Shown here: one piece after another, positions 9,016 through 17,534 of the stretch | Layout of the letters: every line of letters starts with the position of its first letter | Numbering within the stretch: the stretch's first letter is position 1 | NCBI RefSeq assembly: GCF_900215325.1 | Contig: NZ_OCMS01000002.1 | Span: forward strand, 806,001-870,000 | Length of the DNA stretch: 64,000 bases | Reading direction: 5' to 3' | From: Fibrobacter sp. UWB16 | GTDB taxonomy: Bacteria > Fibrobacterota > Fibrobacteria > Fibrobacterales > Fibrobacteraceae | The notes under the pieces: model-generated | The model's database searches: none | What the model was told of the DNA's origin: nothing | Seen by the model: only the letters and a program-made list of their open reading frames with translations | Program-made: the position numbers and the translations under genes

Positions 9016-10320
9016 TTATGATTTTTTCGATTCGATGTTCTGTTTGCTGCGTTCGATGATTTCGGCGACATCGCCAACGTGCATGGTGCCGTCACGGAGG
9101 TCCTTGAATTCGAACTGACCTTCAGCCGCCTTGTCACCATCGACATAAACGACGATGCTTGCGCCCTGGTAGTTTGCCTGTTCCAACTGCTTGCCCATCT
9201 TCATGGTGGCGAGCGGGTGAGAGACAGAGTTTCCGTTTGCGCGGAACACCTGGGCTGTTTCGAAAATCTTCTTCATGTCGTTCGTGAAGCTTGCGATGTA
9301 GAAATCCACATGCTGCTTCGGGCTCGGCAAAAGTCCACGTTCGCGGAGGAGGTCGGCGAGCACGACGTCGCCCATGCCAAAGCCGACACCCGGGATGCGG
9401 TCGCCACCGAGCTTTTCGGTGAGGCTGTCGTAACGTCCACCGCCTGCGATGGCGCGCATGGATTTACCCTTGTCGAACACTTCGAACACAATGCCGGTGT
9501 AGTAGGCGAGGCCGCGCACGATCGAAAGGTCGAGGTTCACGCATTCGCTAAAGCCTGCGGCGGCAAGCGTTGCAAAGAGGTCTTCGATTTCCTTGAGGGC
9601 TGCGGTTGCGTTTTCGCTCTTCACGGCGGCGCGCACTTCTTCGATGGACTTGCAGCTCATGAAATCGTCAAGCTGCTTGATCTGTGCTTCAGAGAGGCCT
9701 GCTTCGGTAAGAGCCTTGGCAAAAGCTTCCGGACCGATTTTCAAGCGACGATCGAGAACCGGGTAAACGAGCGCCGGGTTCGGGGCACCAATTTCTTCGA
9801 GGTAGGTGGCGAGGAGCTTGCGGCTCGAAACGCCAATGGCAAAGTCGGAGTCCTTGAGGCCGAACTTGCGGAGCATCGTTGCGATGGAGGCGAGCAAGTC
9901 TGCTTCGGCGTAAATGCTTTCGGTGCCGATGATGTCCATGTTCAGCTGGAAGAATTCGCGGAGGCGACCCTTCTGAGCTTTTTCGTAACGGAACAGGCGC
10001 GGCATGGAGAACCACTTGAACGGCTTCTTGAGTTCGCGGGCCTTCTGGATCACGAGGCGGGCGAGCGTCGGCGTCATTTCGGGGCGGAGCGCAATTTCGC
10101 GGTCGCCCTTGTCCTTGAAGTTGTAGAGCTGGCTTACGATTTCTTCGCCGGACTTGCCGGTGTAAAGTTCCAGATGCTCAAACATCGGACCTTCGTATTC
10201 TTCGTAGGCGAAGCTTTCGGCGACTTTGCGCCAGGTGTCAAAAATATAGTTCTGGATGCGCTCGGCTTCCGGGTAAAAATCACGTGTGCCCTTGGGCAGT
10301 TGAGGAATTGCAATACTCAT
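9016..10320 (-). CDS. hisS: histidyl-tRNA synthetase
   Basis: A class II synthetase of 434 residues, close to the usual bacterial length. It shows the N-terminal PKGTRDF segment, motif 2 (ALRPEMTPTLARLV), the histidine-binding RGLAYYTGIVFE and AGGGRYDSL signatures, and motif 3 GVGFGMGDV. The C-terminal anticodon-binding domain (~340-434) is present. It charges tRNA-His in the cytoplasm. The ATG at 10320 is divergent from mdh, with 184 bases between the start codons. No T-box leader is visible. Downstream genes on the same strand may be partly co-transcribed through the palindromic repeat at 8981. Confidence 0.97.
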   Translation of the reverse strand: MSIAIPQLPKGTRDFYPEAERIQNYIFDTWRKVAESFAYEEYEGPMFEHLELYTGKSGEEIVSQLYNFKDKGDREIALRPEMTPTLARLVIQKARELKKPFKWFSMPRLFRYEKAQKGRLREFFQLNMDIIGTESIYAEADLLASIATMLRKFGLKDSDFAIGVSSRKLLATYLEEIGAPNPALVYPVLDRRLKIGPEAFAKALTEAGLSEAQIKQLDDFMSCKSIEEVRAAVKSENATAALKEIEDLFATLAAAGFSECVNLDLSIVRGLAYYTGIVFEVFDKGKSMRAIAGGGRYDSLTEKLGGDRIPGVGFGMGDVVLADLLRERGLLPSPKQHVDFYIASFTNDMKKIFETAQVFRANGNSVSHPLATMKMGKQLEQANYQGASIVVYVDGDKAAEGQFEFKDLRDGTMHVGDVAEIIERSKQNIESKKS

Positions 10321-10340
10321 AGTGCGAGCAAAGATAGAAA

Positions 10341-10370
10341 AGTAACTAGTCAGTAGTTACTAGTTACTAT
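10341..10370. repeat. AGTTACT/AGTAACT short repeat cluster
   Basis: Three near-copies of AGTAACTAGT or its complement lie within 30 bases. The same words recur at 27629-27745 between two unrelated genes. Confidence 0.55.
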
Positions 10371-10423
10371 AAAAATGACGGGTTACGATGTGGTTGTCTC
10401 CATCTCGTATGACAAAGAAATAA

Positions 10424-11446
<1,023 letters not shown>

Positions 11447-11447
11447 T

Positions 11448-11950
11448 AGACCGCTCGGCTCTTATGCAAGGCGGGGACTCCGTCTTCGCCTCGCTCTCAC
11501 GAACACGACCGGTTGATACCGGTCGCTTTTCGTTCACGGGTGACCGTTCGCGTCTAGAATCCATAGAAATATGTGAGCGTCGCTCACTCTCGTGAAAACG
11601 CCTGGCTAATGCCAGGCGTTTCTCGCTCGCACCTAATAAGACCGCTCGGCTCTATCGCAAAACAAGAATGTGATATCGCCTCGCTCTCGCCAACGCGACT
11701 CGTTAATACGAGTCGTTTATGGCTCACAGAGACCGCTCGGCTCTTATGCATGGCGGGGACTCCGTCTTCGCCTCGCTCTCCCCATTCGCGGACCATGTCC
11801 ACATAAGCACTAAAGTGCTAAGTGGAACAAAGGTCGCAATCGCGCTCGGTTAAATAAATCTAAACCGAGTGCAGCAGAAACAAAACTTGTTTGTTTCTAT
11901 TGTTGAGGTGCCGGTTTATGCGATGTAATCGCAATACCGAGCGCTTTTTG
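11448..11950 (+). repeat. tandem non-coding units with covarying hairpins
   Basis: About 500 bases without a credible gene. The 15-base word GACCGCTCGGCTCT(T/A) occurs at ~11449, 11640 and 11731, each followed ~25-35 bases later by CGCCTCGCTCTC. The hairpins lie at 11506-11525, 11599-11618 and 11696-11715, each an 8-bp stem with a T(G/A)AT loop, followed by a short T run and a GTTCAC/GCTCGC/GCTCAC word. The stem sequences differ but pairing is kept. The distal part (11810-11950) holds more inverted repeats: AGCACT/AGTGCT, CTCGGTT/AACCGAG, GAAACAAA/TTTGTTTC and TGCGAT/ATCGCA. The first hairpin with CTTTT probably terminates mdh. Confidence 0.75.
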
Positions 11951-11970
11951 CTCACAGAAAATCTAAGAAA

Positions 11971-12000
11971 TGTCATTCCCGCCTCTGAGCGGGAATCTCC
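11971..12000. repeat. dispersed palindromic repeat (GTCAT...CGGGNATCTCC family)
   Basis: TGTCATTCCCGC and GCGGGAATCTCC flank a short spacer. It is another copy of the element seen at 8981 and 33251. Confidence 0.7.
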
Positions 12001-12014
12001 TTCTTAACAAAACA

Positions 12015-12043
12015 GCCCTCGGGTGGAGAGAAAACCCGAGGGC
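12015..12043. terminator. rho-independent terminator, probably bidirectional
   Basis: GCCCTCGGGT (12015-12024) pairs with ACCCGAGGGC (12034-12043). It has a G(T)7A(T)4 tail on plus and a TGTTTTGTT tail on minus. It ends the minus-strand gene whose stop is at 12072. Confidence 0.8.
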
Positions 12044-12071
12044 GTTTTTTTATTTTGCTTTTGTGTGAATG

Positions 12072-13010
12072 TTATTTCAGCATGATTTCTTTTGCGAAAT
12101 TGACGTTCTTGCCGGTAACGCGAATCATGTAAGCCCCGGCATCGAGTGTGGCGAGGTTGAGCGAAGATGTTGTGATATCAATTGTACCTCTGAGAACAAC
12201 TTGACCTTGGCTATTGATGATTTCGGCTGTTGCTGCAGATTTGACTCCGGTAAAGCTGAGTGTGCGACCGGTAAGTGTAGCCTTGGCCGATGATGCGCTA
12301 CGAGTTGCATTGATGGCTTCACTGTCGTCAGAGCAATCTGTTAAGGGGCCGATTTTTTTGATGTTGAAATTATAGTCGCCATCGTTTGCTTGGATCTTGA
12401 ATTTGACGGCGACAAGACGCTTGGCGGCTTCTGTACCGGAAATTTTTACTGAACCCGTATACCAGCTGGGTTGCGCGAATTTAGACCAGGGAATGGCTTT
12501 GGTTGTAGGGACGTCTTTTGCTTTTGAAAGCTTGGCGACTGGGTTTGCGTATTCGATTTCTGAATCGAAGCTGCCGAGGCCGAGTTCTAGATCTGCTGAT
12601 ATATCGCATGTGTAAGTAATGCAGATGCCTTCCCATGCTGAAGCGTCGCCAGGTTCTGGGTCGCCTCCGCCAACGGCTTCTCCGACAACGTTGAAACCGA
12701 TACCGACAAAGGGGCTGTATTTTAACGTGGACTTAGACAGAGATGCTACGCCGCATACTCCTTTGCAGTGTGTGATTACCGCATCTAGAGATTCTCCGGT
12801 GTCGGTGCTTGTGTCTACAGGCCAATTTACTTTCGATTTACCTCCGTCTTCATTGTCGGCATAGCTGAACCAGTAACCTGAAGTTTCAGAACCATTATCA
12901 AGTCCTGTTTGGACTTGAGATATTCCGTCTTCGCCATTCCATGTTTGGAATGTTCCGGCGTATGCAACTGATGCTGCAAAGATTGCGGCTAGTGTGATTG
13001 TATTTTTCAT
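12072..13010 (-). CDS. secreted protein with type IX-like sorting domain, paralog 1
   Basis: A 312-residue protein with a signal peptide (MKNTITLAAIFAASVAYA). The central ~200 residues begin TFQTWNGEDG and have the aromatic/beta pattern of a carbohydrate-binding jelly roll (WEGICITYTCDI, IPWSKFAQPSW), resembling CBM11/CIA30-like folds, although the match is only by eye. Residues ~240-312 form a C-terminal sorting-type domain (AEIINSQGQVVLRG ... LDAGAYMIRVTGKN) as used by type IX secretion in the FCB group. AGGAGA lies 8 bases before the ATG. It is more diverged than the next two paralogs, which are close copies. Function is unknown; glycan adhesion at the surface is an inference. Confidence 0.75.
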   Translation of the reverse strand: MKNTITLAAIFAASVAYAGTFQTWNGEDGISQVQTGLDNGSETSGYWFSYADNEDGGKSKVNWPVDTSTDTGESLDAVITHCKGVCGVASLSKSTLKYSPFVGIGFNVVGEAVGGGDPEPGDASAWEGICITYTCDISADLELGLGSFDSEIEYANPVAKLSKAKDVPTTKAIPWSKFAQPSWYTGSVKISGTEAAKRLVAVKFKIQANDGDYNFNIKKIGPLTDCSDDSEAINATRSASSAKATLTGRTLSFTGVKSAATAEIINSQGQVVLRGTIDITTSSLNLATLDAGAYMIRVTGKNVNFAKEIMLK

Positions 13011-13130
13011 GGGGCTGTTCTCCTAATCCAAATGTTGAACTATAGATAAGATATACTTGTTTTGTATAAATGTTTTGAAAGCGAATTGAATAAAACGAAA
13101 AAGTATGAATTTGTTAATAATTGTATTTCT

Positions 13131-13174
13131 ATGATACGTATCATATGTATAACAAAGTATCTTTATGATACGTT
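13131..13174 (-). promoter_or_regulatory. shared upstream element, copy A
   Basis: Contains the palindrome ATGATACGTATCAT (13131-13144), and then CTTTATGATACGTTGTG further out (to ~13177). Read on the minus strand, CAACGTATCATAAAGAT and CATATGAT also occur upstream of paralog 3 (15371-15395). It lies ~120-165 bases before the start of paralog 1. Confidence 0.5.
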
Positions 13175-13221
13175 GTGTGCTATATGATGAAAATTAGTGA
13201 TTGACGATAAATTTTTTTATG

Positions 13222-13254
13222 AAAAAAAACGCCTGCAGAAAATGTCTGCAGACG
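13222..13254 (-). terminator. terminator for paralogs 2 and 3
   Basis: CGCCTGCAGA and TCTGCAGACG form a 10-bp stem with one G-T pair. Eight T residues (minus strand, 13222-13229) follow it. Confidence 0.8.
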
Positions 13255-13284
13255 CTGTTGAAATGAAAAAGTTTTTGTTTTAAA

Positions 13285-14271
13285 TTATTTCAAAATAATC
13301 TTCTTTGCAAAATTGATGCTTTTCCCGCTCACACGCACCATATAAATTCCGGCGTCGAGCGATGCGAGGTTAAGTGTTGCCGCGTTACTCGTGGCGTTGT
13401 TAATTACGCCTTTCATCACGACTTGCCCAAGAGTGTTCATCACTTCGACGGTTGCGGAGGCCTTGATCCCCGTGAATCCAAGCGTGCGCCCGTTCAAAAC
13501 GGCGCTGACTGCGGATGTTCCGCGGACAATCTGAATTCCTGCACTAGACATACCGCATTTTTCTGGGCATGTTCCGTCTTTCGGGCCGACCGCGCAGATG
13601 TTGAACTTGTATTTGCCGGGGGCTGCCTGAAGTTTAAAGTGTATGGCGGCGAGCTGTTTTGCTGCCGTCTCGCCGTCGATTTTAACGGCTCCATCGTACC
13701 ATGAAGGCTGTTTAAAGTCGGACCAGCTGACAACTACTTTGTTTCCGTCTTTTCCGTTGGGCGATAGAATGTCTGTAGCTTTTGCCGCGGGAAGTGTTAC
13801 TGCGGGATTTGCGTAATTGATCGTTGAATCGACAACAGGACCAAGGCCGAGTTCGAGTTGTAAGTCCGCATCGGAAGTGTAAGTTACGCAGAGTCCGCCC
13901 CAAGCGGATACATTGGCTGCGGCTGGGGTGACGTCGGTAAAAGATGTCTCACCAACGACATTGAAACCAAAACCGACATAAGGCAAATCTGTTTGAGAGC
14001 CGTTGTCGAGTTCTGCTATTGAACAAAATCCTTGACAAGTGGGGAGTATTACATCGGCGCAATAGATATATGGTGGGTCGATTCCATCGTCTGGGCATAT
14101 TGTTTTTGAACCAAGGTTGTCTTCGTAAGTGTACCAGCGGCCTTGGGTTTCTGTTTCGTTGCCAAGTCCGGTTTTGACTATGGGATCTTCATCTGCTCCG
14201 TTCCATGTGGTGAACTGCCCTGCGAAAGTTGCCGTTGCGGCACAAAGTGTAGCCAATGTAATATTTTTCAT
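13285..14271 (-). CDS. secreted protein with type IX-like sorting domain, paralog 2
   Basis: 328 residues, the same layout as paralog 1: signal peptide, FTTWNGADEDPIVKTG start of the mature chain, beta-rich domain with WGGLCVTYTSDADLQ and VVSWSDFKQPSWYDG, a Cys-rich loop (GPKDGTCPEKCG), and a C-terminal sorting domain ending MVRVSGKSINFAKKIILK. GGAGAGG precedes the ATG. It begins 15 bases after the stop of paralog 3, so the two are co-transcribed. DNA of the last ~100 codons is almost identical to paralog 3, pointing to recent duplication or gene conversion. Disulfides are likely in the CPDD...YCAD...CQGFC segment. Confidence 0.75.
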   Translation of the reverse strand: MKNITLATLCAATATFAGQFTTWNGADEDPIVKTGLGNETETQGRWYTYEDNLGSKTICPDDGIDPPYIYCADVILPTCQGFCSIAELDNGSQTDLPYVGFGFNVVGETSFTDVTPAAANVSAWGGLCVTYTSDADLQLELGLGPVVDSTINYANPAVTLPAAKATDILSPNGKDGNKVVVSWSDFKQPSWYDGAVKIDGETAAKQLAAIHFKLQAAPGKYKFNICAVGPKDGTCPEKCGMSSAGIQIVRGTSAVSAVLNGRTLGFTGIKASATVEVMNTLGQVVMKGVINNATSNAATLNLASLDAGIYMVRVSGKSINFAKKIILK

Positions 14272-14286
14272 CGTGACCTCTCCAAA

Positions 14287-15267
14287 TTATCTTAGCACAA
14301 TCTTCTTTGCAAAATTTACGTTTTTCCCGCTCACACGCACCATATAAATTCCGGCGTCGAGCGATGCGAGGTTAAGTGTTGCCGCGTTATCCGAAGCGTT
14401 GTTAATGGCGTTCTTCATCACGACTTGCCCAAGAGTGTTCATCACTTCGACGGTTGCGGAGGCCTTGATCCCCGTGAATCCGAGCGTGCGGCCGTTCAAA
14501 ATAGCTTTGACTGCGGATGTTCCGCGGGCAATTTGAATCCTAGTGCTAGACGTTCCGCATTTCTCTGGGCAGGTTCCGTCTTTCGGACCGACCGCGCAGA
14601 TATTGAAGTCGTAGTTACCGGGGTCTGCTTGAAGCTTGAAGTGAATGGCGACGAGTTGCTTGACTGCGGTTTCGCCATCAATTTTTACGGCTCCGTCATA
14701 CCAGGAAGGTTGTTTAAAGTCAGACCAACTGACGACTACTTTGTTGCCGTTAGTTCCGTTGGGCGATAGAATGTCTGCGGATTTTGCTGCAGGGAGTGTT
14801 ACTGCTGGATTGGCGTAGGAAATGGTTGAATCAACGATGTCCCCAAGGCCGAGTTCAAGTTGTAAATCAACATCTGAAGTGTAAGTAACACAAAGTCCGC
14901 CCCAGGAGGATGCGTCGCCTGCGGCTGGAGTATTGTTGGTAGTAGACGTTTCGCCAACAATGTTGAAGCCGACGCCTATAAAAGCTTTTGTAGCCGAAGT
15001 TCCTTGGTGGAGGCGTGCAGTTCCGCAAAATCCTTTACATATGTCAAGCGTTGCATCCGTGCAAGTGATAAAGGGTGGATCTATAGCGTCTGTTACGCAT
15101 GAAAAAGAAGCATAGTCTTCGTAGGTGTACCAGTAACCGTTTGTTTCTGTTTCGTTCCCAAGTCCGGTTTGAACTTGTGGATTTCCGTCAGCTCCGTTCC
15201 AGGTTTCGAATGGGCCAGCATAAATCGCTGACGCGGCGCAAAGTGCGGCCAACAAAAATTTTTTCAT
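14287..15267 (-). CDS. secreted protein with type IX-like sorting domain, paralog 3
   Basis: 326 residues, first gene of a two-gene unit with paralog 2. Signal peptide MKKFLLAALCAASAIYA, mature start GPFETWNGADGNP, central beta domain with WGGLCVTYTSDVDLQ and VVSWSDFKQPSW, a Cys-rich loop and a sorting domain ending MVRVSGKNVNFAKKIVLR. AGGAGAG precedes the ATG. The N-terminal half differs from paralog 2 at many positions while the C-terminal half is nearly the same, so the two parts have evolved at different rates. A shared element lies ~120 bases upstream. Surface display by type IX secretion is inferred from the tail. Confidence 0.75.
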   Translation of the reverse strand: MKKFLLAALCAASAIYAGPFETWNGADGNPQVQTGLGNETETNGYWYTYEDYASFSCVTDAIDPPFITCTDATLDICKGFCGTARLHQGTSATKAFIGVGFNIVGETSTTNNTPAAGDASSWGGLCVTYTSDVDLQLELGLGDIVDSTISYANPAVTLPAAKSADILSPNGTNGNKVVVSWSDFKQPSWYDGAVKIDGETAVKQLVAIHFKLQADPGNYDFNICAVGPKDGTCPEKCGTSSTRIQIARGTSAVKAILNGRTLGFTGIKASATVEVMNTLGQVVMKNAINNASDNAATLNLASLDAGIYMVRVSGKNVNFAKKIVLR

Positions 15268-15370
15268 AATCCACTCTCCTAATCAAATATGCCCAACATA
15301 AAATATATGTACTTTTTCGCCTGTTTCCTATGAAAATTTTTCAAATAAATGAAATTTTTTGTCGGTTGAA

Positions 15371-15395
15371 TCATATGCAATCTTAATGATACGTT
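15371..15395 (-). promoter_or_regulatory. shared upstream element, copy B
   Basis: TCATATGCAATCTTAATGATACGTT matches, in order and orientation, the words TCATATG ... ATCTTTATGATACGTT at 13141-13175. It lies 104-128 bases upstream of the start of paralog 3. Confidence 0.5.
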
Positions 15396-15462
15396 TTGTC
15401 TATTGCTGGTCAGTTATTCGACAATATTTCTTGGTCGTTGGTCGATGGTCGTTAGACAAGGA

Positions 15463-15525
15463 GTGTCATTCCCGATCCTGTCCTCGCGCCTGTCCTCGCT
15501 TGACGGGGATGATTGGGAATCTCCT
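15463..15525. repeat. dispersed palindromic repeat, expanded copy
   Basis: GTGTCATTCCCGATC at the left and GATTGGGAATCTCC at the right are the repeat ends seen at 8981. The middle holds two direct copies of CTGTCCTCG. The rest of 15268-15763 holds no gene. It has a GGTCGTTGGTCGATGGTCG triplication at ~15432-15451, a second imperfect repeat around 15540-15595, and an A+T-rich stretch before the GH43 gene. Confidence 0.6.
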
Positions 15526-15763
15526 TTTTATCATAAACGAGAAGGTTGTGCCTGATTCTTTCGGCTATGTTCAGGACTAGCTTTGTCTGGCATGACCATT
15601 TTGTCCGCGCTTAATTTAAACTGTAGACTTTTAATTCGTGAAAGTATGGACTGTTTGTGGATTGTCTTCTAAATAATACTTGATGTCATAAATAAATATG
15701 TGGACTTTTTATAATTTTTGATATATATTTAAGAAGGTTGTTGGTGTGGATACGGAGATGTTT

Positions 15764-17452
15764 ATGAGGACTAGGGGTTCTGGATTTTTTACGACGTTGG
15801 AATGGGCCTTTTTTGGCCTCTTTTGCCTATTTGGCGCTTTTGGTGCGCAATCGGCTTTGGCCGCAAATCCGTTGACGACGGACTTTTATTCTGCGGATGC
15901 CGCAGCCCTCGTGCATAACGACTCGCTCTTTATTTTTGCGGGGCATGACGAGCAGGGGCCGCAGGGCAATAACAATAAAGCTTTCATCATGAACGACTGG
16001 CACGTGCTCGTGACCGACGATATGGAACATTATCACGATTACGGGGCGGTTTTGAGCGTCAAGACGTTCAAATGGGCGAATGCGAGCGCTTTTGCGGGCC
16101 ACTGCGAATACCGAAATGGCAAGTTTTACTGGTACGTGGCCGTCCATCACGGGACCATCAAGGAAAATGGAAGCGAAGGTTTTGCTATTGGCGTTGCCGT
16201 CGCGGATCATCCGTCTGGACCGTGGAAAGACGCCATCGGGCAGGCGCTTATCACCGACAATACGCCGAATGGCGTGAAATTGAACATCGACCCTGCGATT
16301 TTTTACGATGGCGACGATATCTGGATGTATTGGGGCTCGTGGAGTGCTGGCCGCCGTGTAAAGCTCAAGGAAAATATGATTGAGCTTGCGAGTACACCCG
16401 AAGATATCAAAATCAAGGATTTTTTTGAAGCTCCGTGGATGCATTATTTCCGTGGCAATTATTACTTCAGTTATGCTTCGGGTTACCCCTCGACGACGAA
16501 TTATTCCATGGCGCCGAGCCTGAACGGACTATGGACGCAAAAAGGCGTCATCAACGACAAAATGGAAAATTCCGAGACGAACCATCAGGCGATTTTCAAG
16601 TATCTCGGGCACTGGTATTTCATGTATCACGGTGCGAATTCTCCGGGCGGCTGGACGTATCGCCGTTCCGTGAATATCGACTATCTCTATTACGACCGCG
16701 ATGGCTTAATCCAGAAAATCAAGCATACGGATGGCGTGGATCCAGTCAACAATGCGCTTATCGAAGAGGGTGGTTACCGCTTGACGGTTTCGCATAGCAA
16801 TTTGGCTCTCGAAGATTACGATGGTGTCGTGGTGCAACAAGCTGCGGACGAAAAGAACGAGGCTCAACTTTGGGTGCTTGCGAATGGCGATTCGGCGCGT
16901 TATTACACGCTTAAAAATTTTGCAACGGGCCGATACTATTGCCCGCCCAAGACGTTGTTGGATACGGTGAAAACTTCTGAAACATCTTGTGAAATCCGCA
17001 TTGAAAATGCATCGGCAAAGAAGGGGTACTTCTTGTTCGCGGATTACGATGGCGATTACCTTGGCGATGTGCTGAACATTTCAAAGGAAGTCGGGATGCC
17101 GGTCATCACGTGGGTGCGCACAGGAACGGATAATCAAAAAGTGCAATTTGCAAAAGCGGAATTGCCGAAAGTTGAACCGCCGACAGATTCCGGCATTGGT
17201 GGGACAACGGGGATTGCGCATGGCTTGCGCGGTTCTATGGATGCGTTGAATGCGCCGTCTTTGCAACAAGTTCGCTACGATGCTAGCGCTCGCGTGATTC
17301 GTTTGGGCGCTGATGCGTCTTGGGCTTTGCTAGATGTAAATGGTGTTGTTGTGCGTCGTGGTTATGGTCGTGAAATCCAAGTGCGTTCCGTTTGCTCGGG
17401 GATGTACTTTGTTCGCGCAGCCCGTACTACAGCAAAGGTTTTGGTAAGATGA
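15764..17452 (+). CDS. GH43 arabinofuranosidase/xylosidase-like, ricin-type domain, sorting tail
   Basis: A secreted enzyme of 562 residues. The GH43 five-bladed propeller spans ~36-330 and resembles arabinoxylan arabinofuranohydrolases: base Asp45 in FYSADAAAL, pKa-modulating Asp176 in NIDPAIF and acid Glu222 in FEAPWMHY. Residues ~340-465 (YRLTVSHSNLALEDYDG ... AQLWVL) look like a ricin-type beta-trefoil sugar-binding domain. The tail (~500-562, ALLDVNGVVVRRGYGREI ... GMYFVRAA) is a C-terminal sorting domain. The start may also be GTG 15746 (AAGAAGG upstream), but ATG 15764 has GGAG at 15754-15757 and gives a normal signal peptide. It is first of three adjacent GH43 genes for arabinan or arabinoxylan side chains. 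Confidence 0.85.
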   Translation: MRTRGSGFFTTLEWAFFGLFCLFGAFGAQSALAANPLTTDFYSADAAALVHNDSLFIFAGHDEQGPQGNNNKAFIMNDWHVLVTDDMEHYHDYGAVLSVKTFKWANASAFAGHCEYRNGKFYWYVAVHHGTIKENGSEGFAIGVAVADHPSGPWKDAIGQALITDNTPNGVKLNIDPAIFYDGDDIWMYWGSWSAGRRVKLKENMIELASTPEDIKIKDFFEAPWMHYFRGNYYFSYASGYPSTTNYSMAPSLNGLWTQKGVINDKMENSETNHQAIFKYLGHWYFMYHGANSPGGWTYRRSVNIDYLYYDRDGLIQKIKHTDGVDPVNNALIEEGGYRLTVSHSNLALEDYDGVVVQQAADEKNEAQLWVLANGDSARYYTLKNFATGRYYCPPKTLLDTVKTSETSCEIRIENASAKKGYFLFADYDGDYLGDVLNISKEVGMPVITWVRTGTDNQKVQFAKAELPKVEPPTDSGIGGTTGIAHGLRGSMDALNAPSLQQVRYDASARVIRLGADASWALLDVNGVVVRRGYGREIQVRSVCSGMYFVRAARTTAKVLVR

Positions 17453-17465
17453 TTGCTTGCTTCTC

Positions 17466-17499
17466 CGTCATCCTGACGCCGAAGGCGGAAGGATCCAGT
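17466..17499. repeat. dispersed repeat (GTCATCCTGA...GAAGGATCC family)
   Basis: GTCATCCTGACGCC and GGCGGAAGGATCC are inverted arms. Related copies lie at 43236, 49476, 50079 and 63628. It sits between two GH43 genes. Confidence 0.65.
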
Positions 17500-17534
17500 A
17501 AAGTTTTATTAGATTGATTTTAAGGAGTATGGAA

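Noticed and set aside
11448-11950. CRISPR array or integron attC sites
   Set aside because: Units are irregular in length, there are no uniform spacers, no cas or integrase gene, and no attC core pairs.
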